From positions 1-64,000 of the forward strand of contig JAKLKF010000003.1 in the NCBI GenBank assembly GCA_023150805.1: a DNA stretch of 64,000 nt, read 5' to 3'. Both the position numbers and the translations under genes were made by a program. This document shows positions 35,299 to 46,231 of the stretch, piece by piece. The DNA is from Myxococcota bacterium. Lineage in GTDB: Bacteria; Myxococcota_A; UBA796; UBA2385. Within the stretch, counting starts at the first letter, position 1, and every line of letters begins with the position of its first letter. The notes below the pieces were generated by a model. That model saw only the letters and a list, made by a program, of their open reading frames with translations, did no database searches and was not told the DNA's origin.

Positions 35299-36929
35299 GC
35301 CCGGACGAGCGCACCGAAGAGGTCGACGGCGTCGTCGTCCGCGAGGCGGTCGAGACGGACGTGGGCGGGATCCGGGGCGTCTACCGCTCGATCTACGGCG
35401 AGGACTACCCGCACCCGGTCTTCTACGACGAGTGGTGGCTCAAGCGGTCGATCTACTCCGACGACGTGCTGATGTTCGTGGCGCTGGAGGGGCGCGAGGG
35501 CCCCGTCATCGGCACGGCCAGCGTGGTGCTGGACGTGGGCGCCCACAGCGACCTGGTGGGCGAGTTCGGCCGCCTGGCGGTGCACGAGCAGGCCCGCGGG
35601 CACGGCGCCGGGCGGGCGCTGATGCGGGCGCGGCTGCGGGCCGTGCGCGAGCGCATCCACGTCGGCATCGTCGAGAACCGCACGGTGCACGCCTGGTCGC
35701 AGCGCATCTCGGTGGGCCACGGCTTCCACCCGGTGGGCTTCCTGCCGATGAAGCACTTCTTCCACTACCGGGAGAGCGTGGCCATGTACGGCCAGCACTT
35801 CGACCACGCCCTGGGCATGCGACGCAACCACCCGCGGCTGGTGCCCGAGGTGGCCCCGCTGGCCAGCCTGGTGATGGAGGTCGCCGGCATGCCCTTCGAC
35901 GGCATCGTCGACGAGGCCTCGCCCACCTACCCCCAAGAGAGCGGCTACCTGTTCGAAGAGCTGGGCGCCCGCTCGCTCCCTGCGCTGCTGCGCATCGAGC
36001 GCGGCCGCGTCCGCTACCGCGACATCTTCGGCCCGATGCGCCTGCAGTACGGCTTCTTCCGCCTGGCGGCCCACCGCGCCACCTACCTGCTGGCCCGCGA
36101 CCCCCACGGCGCGGTGGCCGGTGCCATCGGCTACATCCGCGACCCGCACGCCCGCAGCCTGCGCATCTTCGAGCTGATCAGCGTGGGCGACCGGGTGGTG
36201 CGACCGCTGCTGGACGAGCTGCTGCGCCGCTGCGGCGAGGACTGGGGGGTCGAGTACGTCGAGGCCGACGTCAGCGGCTTCGCGCCGCGGATGCAGCGCA
36301 CCCTGGTCGAGCTGGGCTTCGTCGCGGCGGCCTACGTGCCCGCGATGGTCTTCCACTCCGTCGAGCGCCTGGACGTGGTCCGGATGGTGCAGGTCCGGGT
36401 GCCCATCGCCCTGGGGCCGCTGGAGCTGGTGCCCGAGAGCCAGCCCGTCGCGGACCTGGTCGTCGGCACGCTGACGCGCCGGCAGGTCCTGCCGCGCATC
36501 GCCCAGGCGATGCAGGCCATCGGCGCCTTCGAGGGCCTGAGCGAGGAGCAGCGCGTGCGGGTCGCCAGCGCCTGCCGCCTGGTCGAGCACGGCGACGGGC
36601 AGGCCCTGTGGCGCGAGGGGGATCCGGCGACGGGCGCCCTGCTGCTGCTGACCGGCGAGGTGAAGGTCTGCCGGCGGACGGCCCCCTCCCCGCAGGGGGA
36701 GGTCGGTCGGGTGCGGGCCGGCGAGGTGGTCGGTGAGGTGGCCCTGCTGACCGGCGAGGCCCACTCGGCGACCGTCACGGCGCTGGGGCCGGTGGTCGCC
36801 GCGGTGCTCTCCCGGCAGGATCTGGTCGAGCTGGAGCGCCGACGTCCCGACATCGCCGTGCAGCTCTACAAGAACCTCGCCCGCGGCCTGGGCCGCAAGC
36901 TCCGGGGCGCCGGGCCCTCGCCCGGCTAG
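35295..36929 (+). CDS. GNAT-GNAT-cyclic-nucleotide-binding domain fusion
   Basis: About 544 aa. An N-terminal acetyltransferase domain (VVVREAVETDVGGIRGVYRS, then GRLAVHEQARGHGAGRALM at 92-110), a second GNAT-like fold near 220-370 (YVEADVSGF..., TLVELGFVAAAYVPAMVFHS), and a C-terminal Crp-type cyclic-nucleotide domain from about 410. In its phosphate-binding cassette, GEVALLTGEAHSATV, His stands where Arg is usual. No ATG/GTG/TTG start is credible: the first GNAT strand requires a start near 35295, so I propose CTG, nine bases after GGAGG and overlapping the amidohydrolase stop. Candidate signal-dependent protein or small-molecule acetyltransferase. Confidence 0.72.
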
Positions 36930-38282
36930 TCAGCCCAGCTCGACCACCTGCCGGTCCTCGGCCACCTCGACCTGCATGTCCAGCGCCTCGCCCAGGCGCA
37001 GGCGCAGGGCGTCGGCGGCGGCGGGCTCGCCGTGGACCAGCCACACCTGCCGGGGGCGCTGGCTGGCCCCCTGCGCCCAGGCGACCAGCTCGCCCTGGTC
37101 GGCGTGGGCCGAGAGCACGTCGACCTGCACGACCTCGGCCCGCACGGGCACGTAGCGGCCGTGCACCTTGACCTGGTCGGCGCCGGAGGCGAGGTGGGCC
37201 CCGCGGGTGCCGGCGGCCTGGAAGCCCGGCAGCAGGATGGTGTTGCGCGGATCCCCCGCCCACGCCGCCAGGTGGTGCACCACGCGCCCGCCGGTGAGCA
37301 TGCCGCTGGCCGAGATCACGACCATCGGGCCCGCCTTCTGGTTGAGGGCCTTGGACTCCTCCACCGTGCGCACGAAGCGGGCGCTGGCGAACAGGTCGTG
37401 GACCTGGGCCAGGTCCAGGCGGTGCCAGTCGACGTGGTCGTCGTACAGGTGCGTGACCGCGTCGGCCATCGGGCTGTTCAGGTACACCGGCACGTCGGGG
37501 ATCCGGCCCTCCTGCCGCAGGCGGTGCAGGGCCCACATCACGGTCTGGGCGCGGCCGACGGCGAAGGCGGCGACCAGCAGCACGCCGCCGCGGTCCAGGG
37601 TGCGGCGGGCGACCTCGGCCAGCACCTGCAGCGGGTCCTCCTCCCCGTGCAGGCGGTCGCCGTAGGTCGACTCCATCACCAGCACGTCGGCGCCCGGGTT
37701 GGGCGCGGGGGGGTGCATCAGCAGGTCCGAGGGCCGGCCCAGGTCCCCGCTGAACAGCACGCTCTGGCCCTGGTGCTCCAGGCGCAGGCTGGTGGCGCCC
37801 AGGATGTGGCCCGCGGGGACCAGGGTGCCGTGCAGGGGGCCCAGGTCCAGGTGGCGCCCGGCCACCGGGGAGAGCCGCTGGATGGCGCGCTCGGCGTCCT
37901 CGGTCGTGTACAGCGGCCGCGGCGGCTGGTGCTTGGAGAAGCCCTTGCGGGCGGCGTAGGCGGCGTCCTCCTCCTGCAGCCAGGCGGCGTCCCGCAGCAG
38001 GATCGCGGCCAGGTCTGCGGTGGGCGCGCTGCAGTGGACCCGCCCGCGGAAGCCGTCGCGCACCAGCGCCGGCAGGTAGCCCGAGTGATCCAGGTGGGCG
38101 TGGGTGAGCACGACGTCGTGGATGCTGGCCGGGTCGACCGGGAAGGGCGCCCAGTTGCGGCGGCGCAGCAGCTTGAGGCCCTGGAACAGGCCGCAGTCGA
38201 CCAGGACCCGGCGGCCCTTGGCCTCCAGCAGGAAGCGCGAGCCGGTGACGGTGCCGGCCGCGCCCAGGAAGTGGATCTTCAC
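36930..38282 (-). CDS. Metallo-beta-lactamase-fold RNA nuclease (CPSF73/beta-CASP type)
   Basis: 450 aa. The MBL core has FLGAAGTVTGSRFLLE, THAHLDHSG (zinc motif), SGDLGRPSD and VMESTYGDRLH; the beta-CASP insert follows, then VISASGMLTGGRVVHHL and VLSAHADQGEL with the final His of the RMMBL part. Enzymes of this class process or degrade RNA. GTG at 38282 follows AGGAGGTCCC, but that ribosome site lies in a strong hairpin with the sequence just after the upstream gene's stop. Upstream on the same strand is another MBL-fold gene fused to a receiver domain. Ends directly after the convergent GNAT fusion. Confidence 0.88.
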   Translation of the reverse strand: MKIHFLGAAGTVTGSRFLLEAKGRRVLVDCGLFQGLKLLRRRNWAPFPVDPASIHDVVLTHAHLDHSGYLPALVRDGFRGRVHCSAPTADLAAILLRDAAWLQEEDAAYAARKGFSKHQPPRPLYTTEDAERAIQRLSPVAGRHLDLGPLHGTLVPAGHILGATSLRLEHQGQSVLFSGDLGRPSDLLMHPPAPNPGADVLVMESTYGDRLHGEEDPLQVLAEVARRTLDRGGVLLVAAFAVGRAQTVMWALHRLRQEGRIPDVPVYLNSPMADAVTHLYDDHVDWHRLDLAQVHDLFASARFVRTVEESKALNQKAGPMVVISASGMLTGGRVVHHLAAWAGDPRNTILLPGFQAAGTRGAHLASGADQVKVHGRYVPVRAEVVQVDVLSAHADQGELVAWAQGASQRPRQVWLVHGEPAAADALRLRLGEALDMQVEVAEDRQVVELG

Positions 38283-38286
38283 GGGA

Positions 38287-38319
38287 CCTCCTTGGGAAGA
38301 GCCCGCGGCTCCCAGGAGG
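38287..38319 (-). promoter_or_regulatory. Hairpin covering the ribosome site of the beta-CASP nuclease gene
   Basis: In the transcript, CCTCCTGGGA (38319-38310) pairs with TCCCAAGGAGG (38297-38287), ten pairs with one bulge and a 12-base loop. The 3' arm is the GGAGG ribosome site of the nuclease gene whose GTG is at 38282. The hairpin begins just after the stop of the upstream gene. Confidence 0.55.
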
Positions 38320-38321
38320 GC

Positions 38322-39599
38322 TCAGCCCCGGACGGGGGGCTCGATCTCGATGGCCTGGCCCTCGATGGCCGCGTAGACCTCCAGCCCCGGGCCGTCGGCG
38401 GCCGCCAGGTCGCGGCAGCGCCGGAGCTTCTCGTCGATCATGTCGTCGTCGTGCATCGGGTCGTGCGAGAACAGCGCCAGCCGCTTCGCCCCGGCGGCCC
38501 GGGCGACCGAGACCGCGTCGACGTAGCAGGTGTGGCCCCAGCCCCGCTTGCTGTCGTACTCCTCGGGCGAGTACTGGCTGTCGGCGATGTACAGGTCGGC
38601 GCCCGCGGCGAACTTGACCAGCTCGGCGTCGCGCTTGCCGCCGTAGTCGGCCAGCTCCTCGTCCGGGGCGTGGCGGTCGGCCAGCAGGAAGCGGTAGGGC
38701 TCGGTGTCGGTGGCGTAGGTGATGACCGTGCCGTCGATCTCGATGCGGTAGGCCATCGTGATGCCCGGGTGGTTCACGTACATCGCCGTGACCTGGAAGG
38801 GCCCCACCTGGAAGCTGGGGTCGCGCACCTCGTGCACGTCGACGTTGGCCGCCATGTCGCCCAGGGCGACGGGGAAGTAGGCCGGGTCCATCTGGCCGCG
38901 CAGGACCTTCTCCAGCGGCTTCTCCACCGAGGGGGGTCCGTAGACCTCGATCCGGTTGCCGGGCACGTAGGCCGGCACGAAGAAGGGGAAGCCCTGGATG
39001 TGGTCCCAGTGCGTGTGGGTGATCAGCATCCGGATGTGCTGCGGGCGGCCCTTGGCCTCGGCCTGCAGGCAGATGCCGAGCTTGCGCAGCCCGGTGCCGG
39101 CGTCCAGCACCAGCAGGTCCTGCCCCCGCTCGATGGTGACGCAGGGGGTGTTGCCGCCGTACTTGATGGTCTCGGGGCCCGGGGCGGCGATCGAGCCGCG
39201 CACCCCCCAGAAGCGCACGCGGACCAGCTCCAGCGAGCGGCGCACGATGTCGAGGAGCTGCTGCCGCTTGAAGGGCTTGGGCAGGAAGTTGCCGGCCCCG
39301 AGCTCCATCGCGCGGCGCTGGTCGGCCGAGTAGGTCTGGCCCGACACGACGATGATCGGCACGCGCTGCCCGTGGGCCGTGGCGCGCAGGCGCCGGATCA
39401 GCTCGTAGCCGTGGATGCGCGGGGTCAACAGGTCGGTGATCACCAGGTCGGGCTGGCGCTCCTGGATGGCCTGCAGGCCGGCGTGGCCATCCTCGACCAC
39501 CTGCACGTCGTAGCCAGCGGACTCCAACACCAGGCGGAACACGTCGCGAAGACCGGCTTCGTCCTCGATCACCAGGAGCCTGTGGGGCCGTTCGCTCAA
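38322..39599 (-). CDS. Receiver domain fused to MBL-fold phosphodiesterase
   Basis: 425 aa. Residues 1-125 form a CheY-like receiver (VIEDEAG, phospho-Asp in VITDLLTPRI, switch Lys in LPKPFKR). From about 128 the enzyme domain begins RVRFWGVRGSIAAPGPETIKYGGNTP and has THTHWDHIQGFPFF, then AYRIEIDGTVITYATDTEP and LFSHDPMHDDDMID. That type includes cyclic-nucleotide phosphodiesterases and PhnP-like enzymes, so phosphorylation-controlled breakdown of a cyclic nucleotide is possible. No partner kinase is in the window. ATG/GTG context at 39599; it precedes the beta-CASP gene on the same strand. Confidence 0.87.
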   Translation of the reverse strand: MSERPHRLLVIEDEAGLRDVFRLVLESAGYDVQVVEDGHAGLQAIQERQPDLVITDLLTPRIHGYELIRRLRATAHGQRVPIIVVSGQTYSADQRRAMELGAGNFLPKPFKRQQLLDIVRRSLELVRVRFWGVRGSIAAPGPETIKYGGNTPCVTIERGQDLLVLDAGTGLRKLGICLQAEAKGRPQHIRMLITHTHWDHIQGFPFFVPAYVPGNRIEVYGPPSVEKPLEKVLRGQMDPAYFPVALGDMAANVDVHEVRDPSFQVGPFQVTAMYVNHPGITMAYRIEIDGTVITYATDTEPYRFLLADRHAPDEELADYGGKRDAELVKFAAGADLYIADSQYSPEEYDSKRGWGHTCYVDAVSVARAAGAKRLALFSHDPMHDDDMIDEKLRRCRDLAAADGPGLEVYAAIEGQAIEIEPPVRG

Positions 39600-39725
39600 G
39601 ATCTCATCCGGTGTGGGAGGCAGGCGGTACGGCGGTCCCGAGGGGAAACCGCGGACCCGGGGACGACGTTATCGCACGCGGCCACGCGGGGGGAAGTCCA
39701 GGCCGGGGACGAGGGGCGCAATGCC

Positions 39726-40559
39726 TCAGGAGCTGGCGCTGGTGTAGTGGCGCAGGGCCCCGCGCCAGGTCAGCCGGCTGGCCCACAGCAGGCCCCCGGC
39801 CACCACCAGCGCGTGCAGCACGGTCCCGGGCCGGGCGGTGCCCAGGAGCGCCATCGCCGGGAAGCTGGTCACCAGCGCCACCGGGACGACGACCGTGAGC
39901 AGCAGGCGGACCCAGCCGCGGTAGACGCCCACCGGCCAGCGCCCCGCGTCCAGCGCCGCGGTCAGGAGGAAGCGCAGGTTGTCGACCCGCACGAACCAGA
40001 AGCTGGTGCAGATGACCAGCACCCAGACCCCGTAGATCGCCGCCAGCCCGGCCAGCAGCAGGCCCAGCGCCAGCAGGGCGCCCTGCCAGGTGGGCGGCGG
40101 CAGGTGCGCCAGGGCCCAGGCGCCGACCACCAGCCCGGCCAGCACGTCCCAGGCCTTGGCCGGCGCCACCCGCTGCAGGCTGGCGACGAGCTGGGCGTCC
40201 ACCGGCTTGAGCACCAGGTAGTCCAGGGAGCCCGAGCGCACGCCCTCCACGACCGCGCCCAGGTTCGGCTCGACCAGCAGGCCGACCAGCCCCTGCAGCA
40301 CCAGGAAGAAGGCCGTCACCAGCAGGGCCTGGTGCAGGGTCCAGCCCGCGACGCTGCCGGCGTGCTCGTAGACGAAGAGCAGGGGCAGGACGACGCCGAC
40401 CGAGGCCACGGCGCCGACCAGCACGTCCACCACGAAGCTGGCGCGGTAGGCGGCGGCGTTCATCAGGGCCACCCGCCCCAGGGCGGCCAGCACGGAGATC
40501 CAGCGCGCAGGGCCGCGACGCATGGCCGGCAGCGGGGCCTCAGGCACCGACGGCTCCAT
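39726..40559 (-). CDS. ABC-2 type exporter permease (second subunit)
   Basis: 277 aa, six hydrophobic helices, no ATP-binding site. It resembles the paired permeases of PF06182-like (DUF990) exporters. Key family-like region: VVEGVRSGSLDYLVLKPVDAQ, where a Gly-Ser-Leu-Asp turn precedes a helix, followed by SFWFVRVDN. ATG at 40559 overlaps the end of the first permease by 20 bases; the longer open frame upstream reads antisense Cys-rich noise. Third gene of an ATPase-permease-permease operon. The exported substrate is unknown. Confidence 0.82.
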   Translation of the reverse strand: MEPSVPEAPLPAMRRGPARWISVLAALGRVALMNAAAYRASFVVDVLVGAVASVGVVLPLLFVYEHAGSVAGWTLHQALLVTAFFLVLQGLVGLLVEPNLGAVVEGVRSGSLDYLVLKPVDAQLVASLQRVAPAKAWDVLAGLVVGAWALAHLPPPTWQGALLALGLLLAGLAAIYGVWVLVICTSFWFVRVDNLRFLLTAALDAGRWPVGVYRGWVRLLLTVVVPVALVTSFPAMALLGTARPGTVLHALVVAGGLLWASRLTWRGALRHYTSASS

Positions 40560-41361
40560 AGCGGACCAACCCCCGCCGCCACATCCCCGCGCAGGTGCCC
40601 AGCGCCAGCACCACCCACAGCAGCTGCACCAGGACGGCATGGACCGGGTCGTCCCGCAGCCCCAGCAGCACCTCGACCGGCGTGGCGAGGGTGGCCTGGA
40701 AGGGCAGCCAGGCGGCGGCTTCCCGCACCGGGCCCGGCAGCAGGGCGACGGGGAGGAAGTAGCCGCCGAGCACGGCGTAGGCGGCGAACCACAGGCTGAA
40801 CAGGCCGAGCGACTGCTCCAGCCAGAAGGCCAGCATCCCGAAGATCGCCTGCACCAGCCAGGACAGCAGGAAGGCCAGGACCACGCTGAGCAGGCCCAGC
40901 AGCGCCTGCGTCGGCGAGGGGAGCCACGCGATGTCGGGACGCCAGGCCAGCAGGAGCGCCAGGATGGGCGCCAGCACGACCAGCCGGAAGGGCACGGCCG
41001 CGGCGGTCTCGGCCAGGTTCTGCGCCAGGGGGTGGACCGGGCGGAGGAGCTGGGGCGAGAGGGCCCCCGTGCGCACCTGGTGGTTCAGCTCCCAGACCAC
41101 CCAGGCGCCGGTGAGCTGGCGCACCACCAGGGTCGCCGTGAAGTACCGGGCGAACTCGGCCTGGCCGAAGCCAGAGACCGGCCCGTCGGCCGCGGCGGCG
41201 TTCCACAGCGCCAGCATCACCAGCGGCAGGCTGGCCGTGAGGATCCACACCACCATCTCGGCGCGGTAGGCGACCATGCTGGCGAAGCCGACGCGCAGCA
41301 GGGTCGGGGTCGCGCGCAGGTGGCGGGCCAGCCAGCCCCCCGCCCGGGCGCCCGCGCTCAT
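40540..41361 (-). CDS. ABC-2 type exporter permease (first subunit)
   Basis: 273 aa with six hydrophobic helices. The region LNHQVRTGALSPQLLRPVHPL parallels the GSLDYLVLKPV loop of the partner permease, showing that the two are related subunits of one transporter. ATG at 41361 overlaps the ATPase stop by four bases (ATGA), so translation is coupled. Longer in-frame reading upstream is antisense to the ATPase and rejected. The substrate is not predictable. Confidence 0.84.
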   Translation of the reverse strand: MSAGARAGGWLARHLRATPTLLRVGFASMVAYRAEMVVWILTASLPLVMLALWNAAAADGPVSGFGQAEFARYFTATLVVRQLTGAWVVWELNHQVRTGALSPQLLRPVHPLAQNLAETAAAVPFRLVVLAPILALLLAWRPDIAWLPSPTQALLGLLSVVLAFLLSWLVQAIFGMLAFWLEQSLGLFSLWFAAYAVLGGYFLPVALLPGPVREAAAWLPFQATLATPVEVLLGLRDDPVHAVLVQLLWVVLALGTCAGMWRRGLVRYGAVGA

Positions 41362-42335
41362 GACGCCGCCTGCCCGGGCTCGCCCTCGTCGCCGCGGAAG
41401 TAGCGCGCCATCACCTCGTCCAGGGGGATCTCCTCGACCCCCAGGTCGGCGGCGGGCACGGCCGCCAGCACCTCGGAGAGCAGCGCGTTGACGCGGCTGG
41501 TCGGCACCGTCGCCACCATGCGCCCGTGCTCCTCGCGGAAGCCCAGCTCCCGCAGCGCCGGCACCTCGCCGCGCACCGTGACCCGCCGCTCGGGCGCGAT
41601 CCGGCTGGCCAGCGCGTCCCGGGGCCCGTCGTAGCGCAGGCGGCCGCGGTCGATGACCAGCAGCCGGGGCGTGAGCGCGGCGATGTCCTGCATGTAGTGG
41701 CTGGTCAGGATCACGGTGGCGCCCAGCCGCTCGTTGACGTCGGCGACGAAGCGGCGCACCTCGGCCTGCATCTCGACGTCCAGGCCGATGGTCGGCTCGT
41801 CGAGGAAGAGCACCTGGGGCCGGTGCAACAGGGCGGCGCACAGCTCGCACTTCATGCGCTCGCCCAGCGACAGGTTGCGGGCCGGCTTGTCGATCAGCTC
41901 GCCGATGCGCAGCAGGTCGACCAGCTCGTCCAGCGTCCGGCGGAACTGCGCGCGGTCCAGGTCGTACATCGCGCGGTTCAGCTCGAAGGTCTCGCGCGGC
42001 GGCAGGTCCCACAACAGCTGCTGCTTCTGCCCCATGACCAGCGTGATGCGCCGCAGCAGGTCGGGGGAGCGGTCCTGCGGGCGGTGGCCCAGCACCGAGA
42101 CCTGGCCCGCGGTGGGGTGCAGCAGGCCCGAGAGCATCTTGAGGGTGGTGGTCTTGCCGGCGCCGTTGGGGCCCAGGAAGCCCACCCGCTCGCCCTGCTG
42201 GATGGAGAAGGACACGTCGGCGACGGCGTGCACGTCGCGGGTGCGGCGGTTCCACAGCGAGCGCAGGCTGCCGGCCAGGCCCGGGTCCTTCAGCGGCACG
42301 CGGTAGGTCTTGCAGAGGTTCCGGACGTCGATCAC
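41358..42335 (-). CDS. ABC transporter ATPase of ABC-2 exporter
   Basis: 325 aa. Walker A GPNGAGKTT, signature LSLGERMKCE, Walker B VLFLDEPTIGLD and the switch TSHYMQD are complete, so it is an active ATPase. It drives the two permeases that follow. The sequence resembles ATPases of drug/viologen-type or lipid-type export clusters (N-terminal YRVPLKDPGLAGSLRSL insert before the usual core). GTG at 42335. It is divergent from the DUF523 gene over only 38 bp, so both promoters must be very compact. Confidence 0.92.
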   Translation of the reverse strand: MIDVRNLCKTYRVPLKDPGLAGSLRSLWNRRTRDVHAVADVSFSIQQGERVGFLGPNGAGKTTTLKMLSGLLHPTAGQVSVLGHRPQDRSPDLLRRITLVMGQKQQLLWDLPPRETFELNRAMYDLDRAQFRRTLDELVDLLRIGELIDKPARNLSLGERMKCELCAALLHRPQVLFLDEPTIGLDVEMQAEVRRFVADVNERLGATVILTSHYMQDIAALTPRLLVIDRGRLRYDGPRDALASRIAPERRVTVRGEVPALRELGFREEHGRMVATVPTSRVNALLSEVLAAVPAADLGVEEIPLDEVMARYFRGDEGEPGQAAS

Positions 42336-42373
42336 GGGGCCCCTCCTACCCGCTCGCGGGCTATCGGGCGCCC

Positions 42374-42838
42374 ATGACCGCGTCCGCCCGCACCCTGGTC
42401 AGCGCCTGCCTGCTCGGGCGGACCTGCCGCTACGACGGCCAGAGCAAGCCCTCGCCCGCGGTCTCCGCCTGGCTGGCCGCCCACGGGGGCCAGGTGGTGG
42501 CCGTCTGCCCCGAGGAGCTGGGCGGCCTGCCGACCCCTCGCCCCGCGGCCTGGCTGGCCGGCGGCGACGGGGCGGCGGTGCGGGAGGGCCGGGCCCGGGT
42601 GGTGCGCGGCCACGACGGGGGCGACGTCACCGCCGCCTTCCTCGCCGGGGCCCAGGCCGCCCTCGCGCGGGCGCCCGACGCCACGGCGGCCGTGCTCAAG
42701 GCGCGCTCGCCCTCCTGCGGCTGCGGGCAGACCTGGATCGACGGCCGGGTCCAGGGCGGCGACGGCGTCTTCGCCGCGCTGCTGCGGGCGAGGGGGGTCC
42801 CGGTGACCACCGACGAGGATCTGCCCGCGCGGGGGTAG
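42374..42838 (+). CDS. DUF523 protein, TudS-like FeS desulfurase candidate
   Basis: 154 aa. Family motifs: SACLLGRTCRYDG, VVAVCPEELGGLPTPR and LKARSPSCGCG. Cys12, Cys45 and Cys115 match positions that hold a [4Fe-4S] cluster in TudS, a DUF523 thiouracil desulfurase. Whether this member has that activity is not known. ATG at 42374. It is followed 25 bp later by the phosphofructokinase gene, probably by chance of operon packing. Confidence 0.82.
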   Translation: MTASARTLVSACLLGRTCRYDGQSKPSPAVSAWLAAHGGQVVAVCPEELGGLPTPRPAAWLAGGDGAAVREGRARVVRGHDGGDVTAAFLAGAQAALARAPDATAAVLKARSPSCGCGQTWIDGRVQGGDGVFAALLRARGVPVTTDEDLPARG

Positions 42839-42863
42839 GCTGCGCTGCGAAGCAGGAGGACCG

Positions 42864-44165
<1,302 letters not shown>

Positions 44166-44272
44166 GCGCCCGGCGCAGGCGCCGTGGTGGTGGTGGTGGT
44201 GCCCCTCGCCGCCGCAGCCGTGGTGGCCGTCGTCGTCGGGCGCGGCCGAGGGCTCGCCGGCCAGGAAGCGGC

Positions 44273-44304
44273 GGGGCCAGGGGGCCAGGGGGCCAGGGGG
44301 CCAG
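44273..44304. repeat. Four tandem copies of GGGGCCAG
   Basis: Perfect 8-bp units at 44273-44280, 44281-44288, 44289-44296 and 44297-44304. The last copy overlaps the first bases of the inverted-repeat element that follows. Confidence 0.92.
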
Positions 44305-44455
44305 GTGCCGGCTGTTATCCTTTGATCCCATTTCCCCGCTCCCGCCGCCTGGCGCACGCCACCCCTTGCGGACCAGCCCCCGGTCAGTCAGCCTGCGGAC
44401 GGAGATCCCGTTCACATCGAAGAAGAAGGGATCAAAAGATAACAGCCGGCACCTG
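44302..44455. mobile_element. 154-bp MITE-like element with 28-bp terminal inverted repeats
   Basis: The left end (44302-44329, beginning CAGGTGCCGGCTGTTATC) and the right end (44428-44455, inverted) match at 27 of 28 positions. The 98-bp centre encodes nothing. Size and termini suggest a non-autonomous transposable element or remnant; no transposase is in the window, and I could not define a clear target duplication. It lies 30 bp before the NHL gene, so its right end could supply part of that promoter. Confidence 0.65.
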
Positions 44456-44485
44456 ATCTGATCGGAGCCGGAACTGGAGACCCCC

Positions 44486-45486
<1,001 letters not shown>

Positions 45487-45487
<1 letters not shown>

Positions 45488-45855
45488 TGGGCGCCCTGGG
45501 CCTGTGGCTGCTGCTGGCCTGCGCCGCGCGCGGTCCGGTGCAGTCCGGCAAGGCGAGCTGGTACGGCAAGGAGCTGGCGGGCAACCCCACCGCGTCGGGC
45601 GAGCCCTTCCGCCCCTCCCGCCGCACCGCCGCCCACCGGACCCTGCCCTTCGGCACCGTCGTGCGCGTGACCCGCCCGGACACCGGCGCCACGGTCCGGG
45701 TGGTCATCAACGACCGCGGCCCCTTCGTCGCCGGTCGCATCATCGACCTGTCGCGCCGCGCCGCCCGCCGCATCGACATGCTGGAGGCCGGCGTCGTCGC
45801 CGTGGACGTCCAGGTCGTCGGCTGCAAGGCGCGCTACGGCCGCTGCGGGGACTGA
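45487..45855 (+). CDS. RlpA-like double-psi beta-barrel lipoprotein
   Basis: 122 aa. Lipobox LLAC, then the DPBB fold with GKASWYGKELAGNPTASGE, VRVVINDRGPF and GRIIDLSRRAA, the features of RlpA proteins, which cut or bind denuded peptidoglycan at the septum. There is no SPOR domain, so localisation may differ from E. coli RlpA. ATG at 45487 overlaps the NHL gene's TGA by one base. The C-terminus has two Cys near CKARYGRC that could pair. Confidence 0.84.
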
Positions 45856-45860
45856 AGGGC

Positions 45861-46226
45861 TCAGCCGAAGCTGCCCTCCTGGAAGATGTTGACCGTGTTC
45901 CCCTCGGGGTCCCGGACCGTGATGTTGCGCCCGTAGCCGTCCACCGCCTCGGCCAGGATCTTCACCTTGGCGTGCTCCAGCCGCTTCTTGAGGGCCTCGA
46001 GGTCGTCGCAGGACAGGTTGAGGAAGGCGCCGCGGCCGGTGGGCAGGACCAGGCTGCTGGCCTGGCTGGCGTCGACCACCGCGATGCGGAAGCTGCCGCC
46101 GGTGTCGAGGAAGGCGTGGTGCTCGCCCTCCTTGCCCACGGCCAGGCAGAGCACCCGGCTGTAGAAGAACTTGGTCTGCGCGTACTGCTTCGCCGGGATC
46201 GTGACTTCCATGAGCTTGAGCTGCAT
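45861..46226 (-). CDS. VOC-superfamily (glyoxalase/bleomycin-resistance fold) protein
   Basis: About 121 aa. Paired beta-alpha-beta-beta-beta modules: KLMEVTIPAKQYAQTKFFYS at the start and NITVRDPEGNTVNIFQEGS at the end, where the usual Glu/Gln ligand position is found. Such small proteins are dioxygenases, isomerases or binding proteins; the substrate is unknown. Start: ATG at 46226 has GGAGG nine bases upstream; GTG at 46235 overlapping the GH31 stop (GTGA) is also possible. Same strand as the GH31-like gene. Convergent with the RlpA-like gene. Confidence 0.78.
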   Translation of the reverse strand: MQLKLMEVTIPAKQYAQTKFFYSRVLCLAVGKEGEHHAFLDTGGSFRIAVVDASQASSLVLPTGRGAFLNLSCDDLEALKKRLEHAKVKILAEAVDGYGRNITVRDPEGNTVNIFQEGSFG

Positions 46227-46231
46227 CCGCT

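Larger units (their letters stand above)
44166..44485. other. 320-bp gene-free stretch between pfkA and the NHL gene
   Basis: It holds four 8-bp tandem units followed at once by a 154-bp inverted-repeat element, then the NHL gene's ribosome site GGAG at 44476-44479. The first 90 bases read as a His-rich string on the minus strand, but without a start or stop of its own. No gene is supported. Confidence 0.6.

Noticed and set aside
40560-40640. Cys/Trp-rich N-terminal extension of the second permease
   Set aside because: It overlaps the first permease gene; a clean ATG exists at 40559 before the first helix.
44166-44260. Minus-strand His-rich string (GHHHHHHGACAG) suggesting a metal-binding protein tail
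   Set aside because: It continues antisense through pfkA with no stop, start or domain of its own; a GTGGTG simple repeat explains it.
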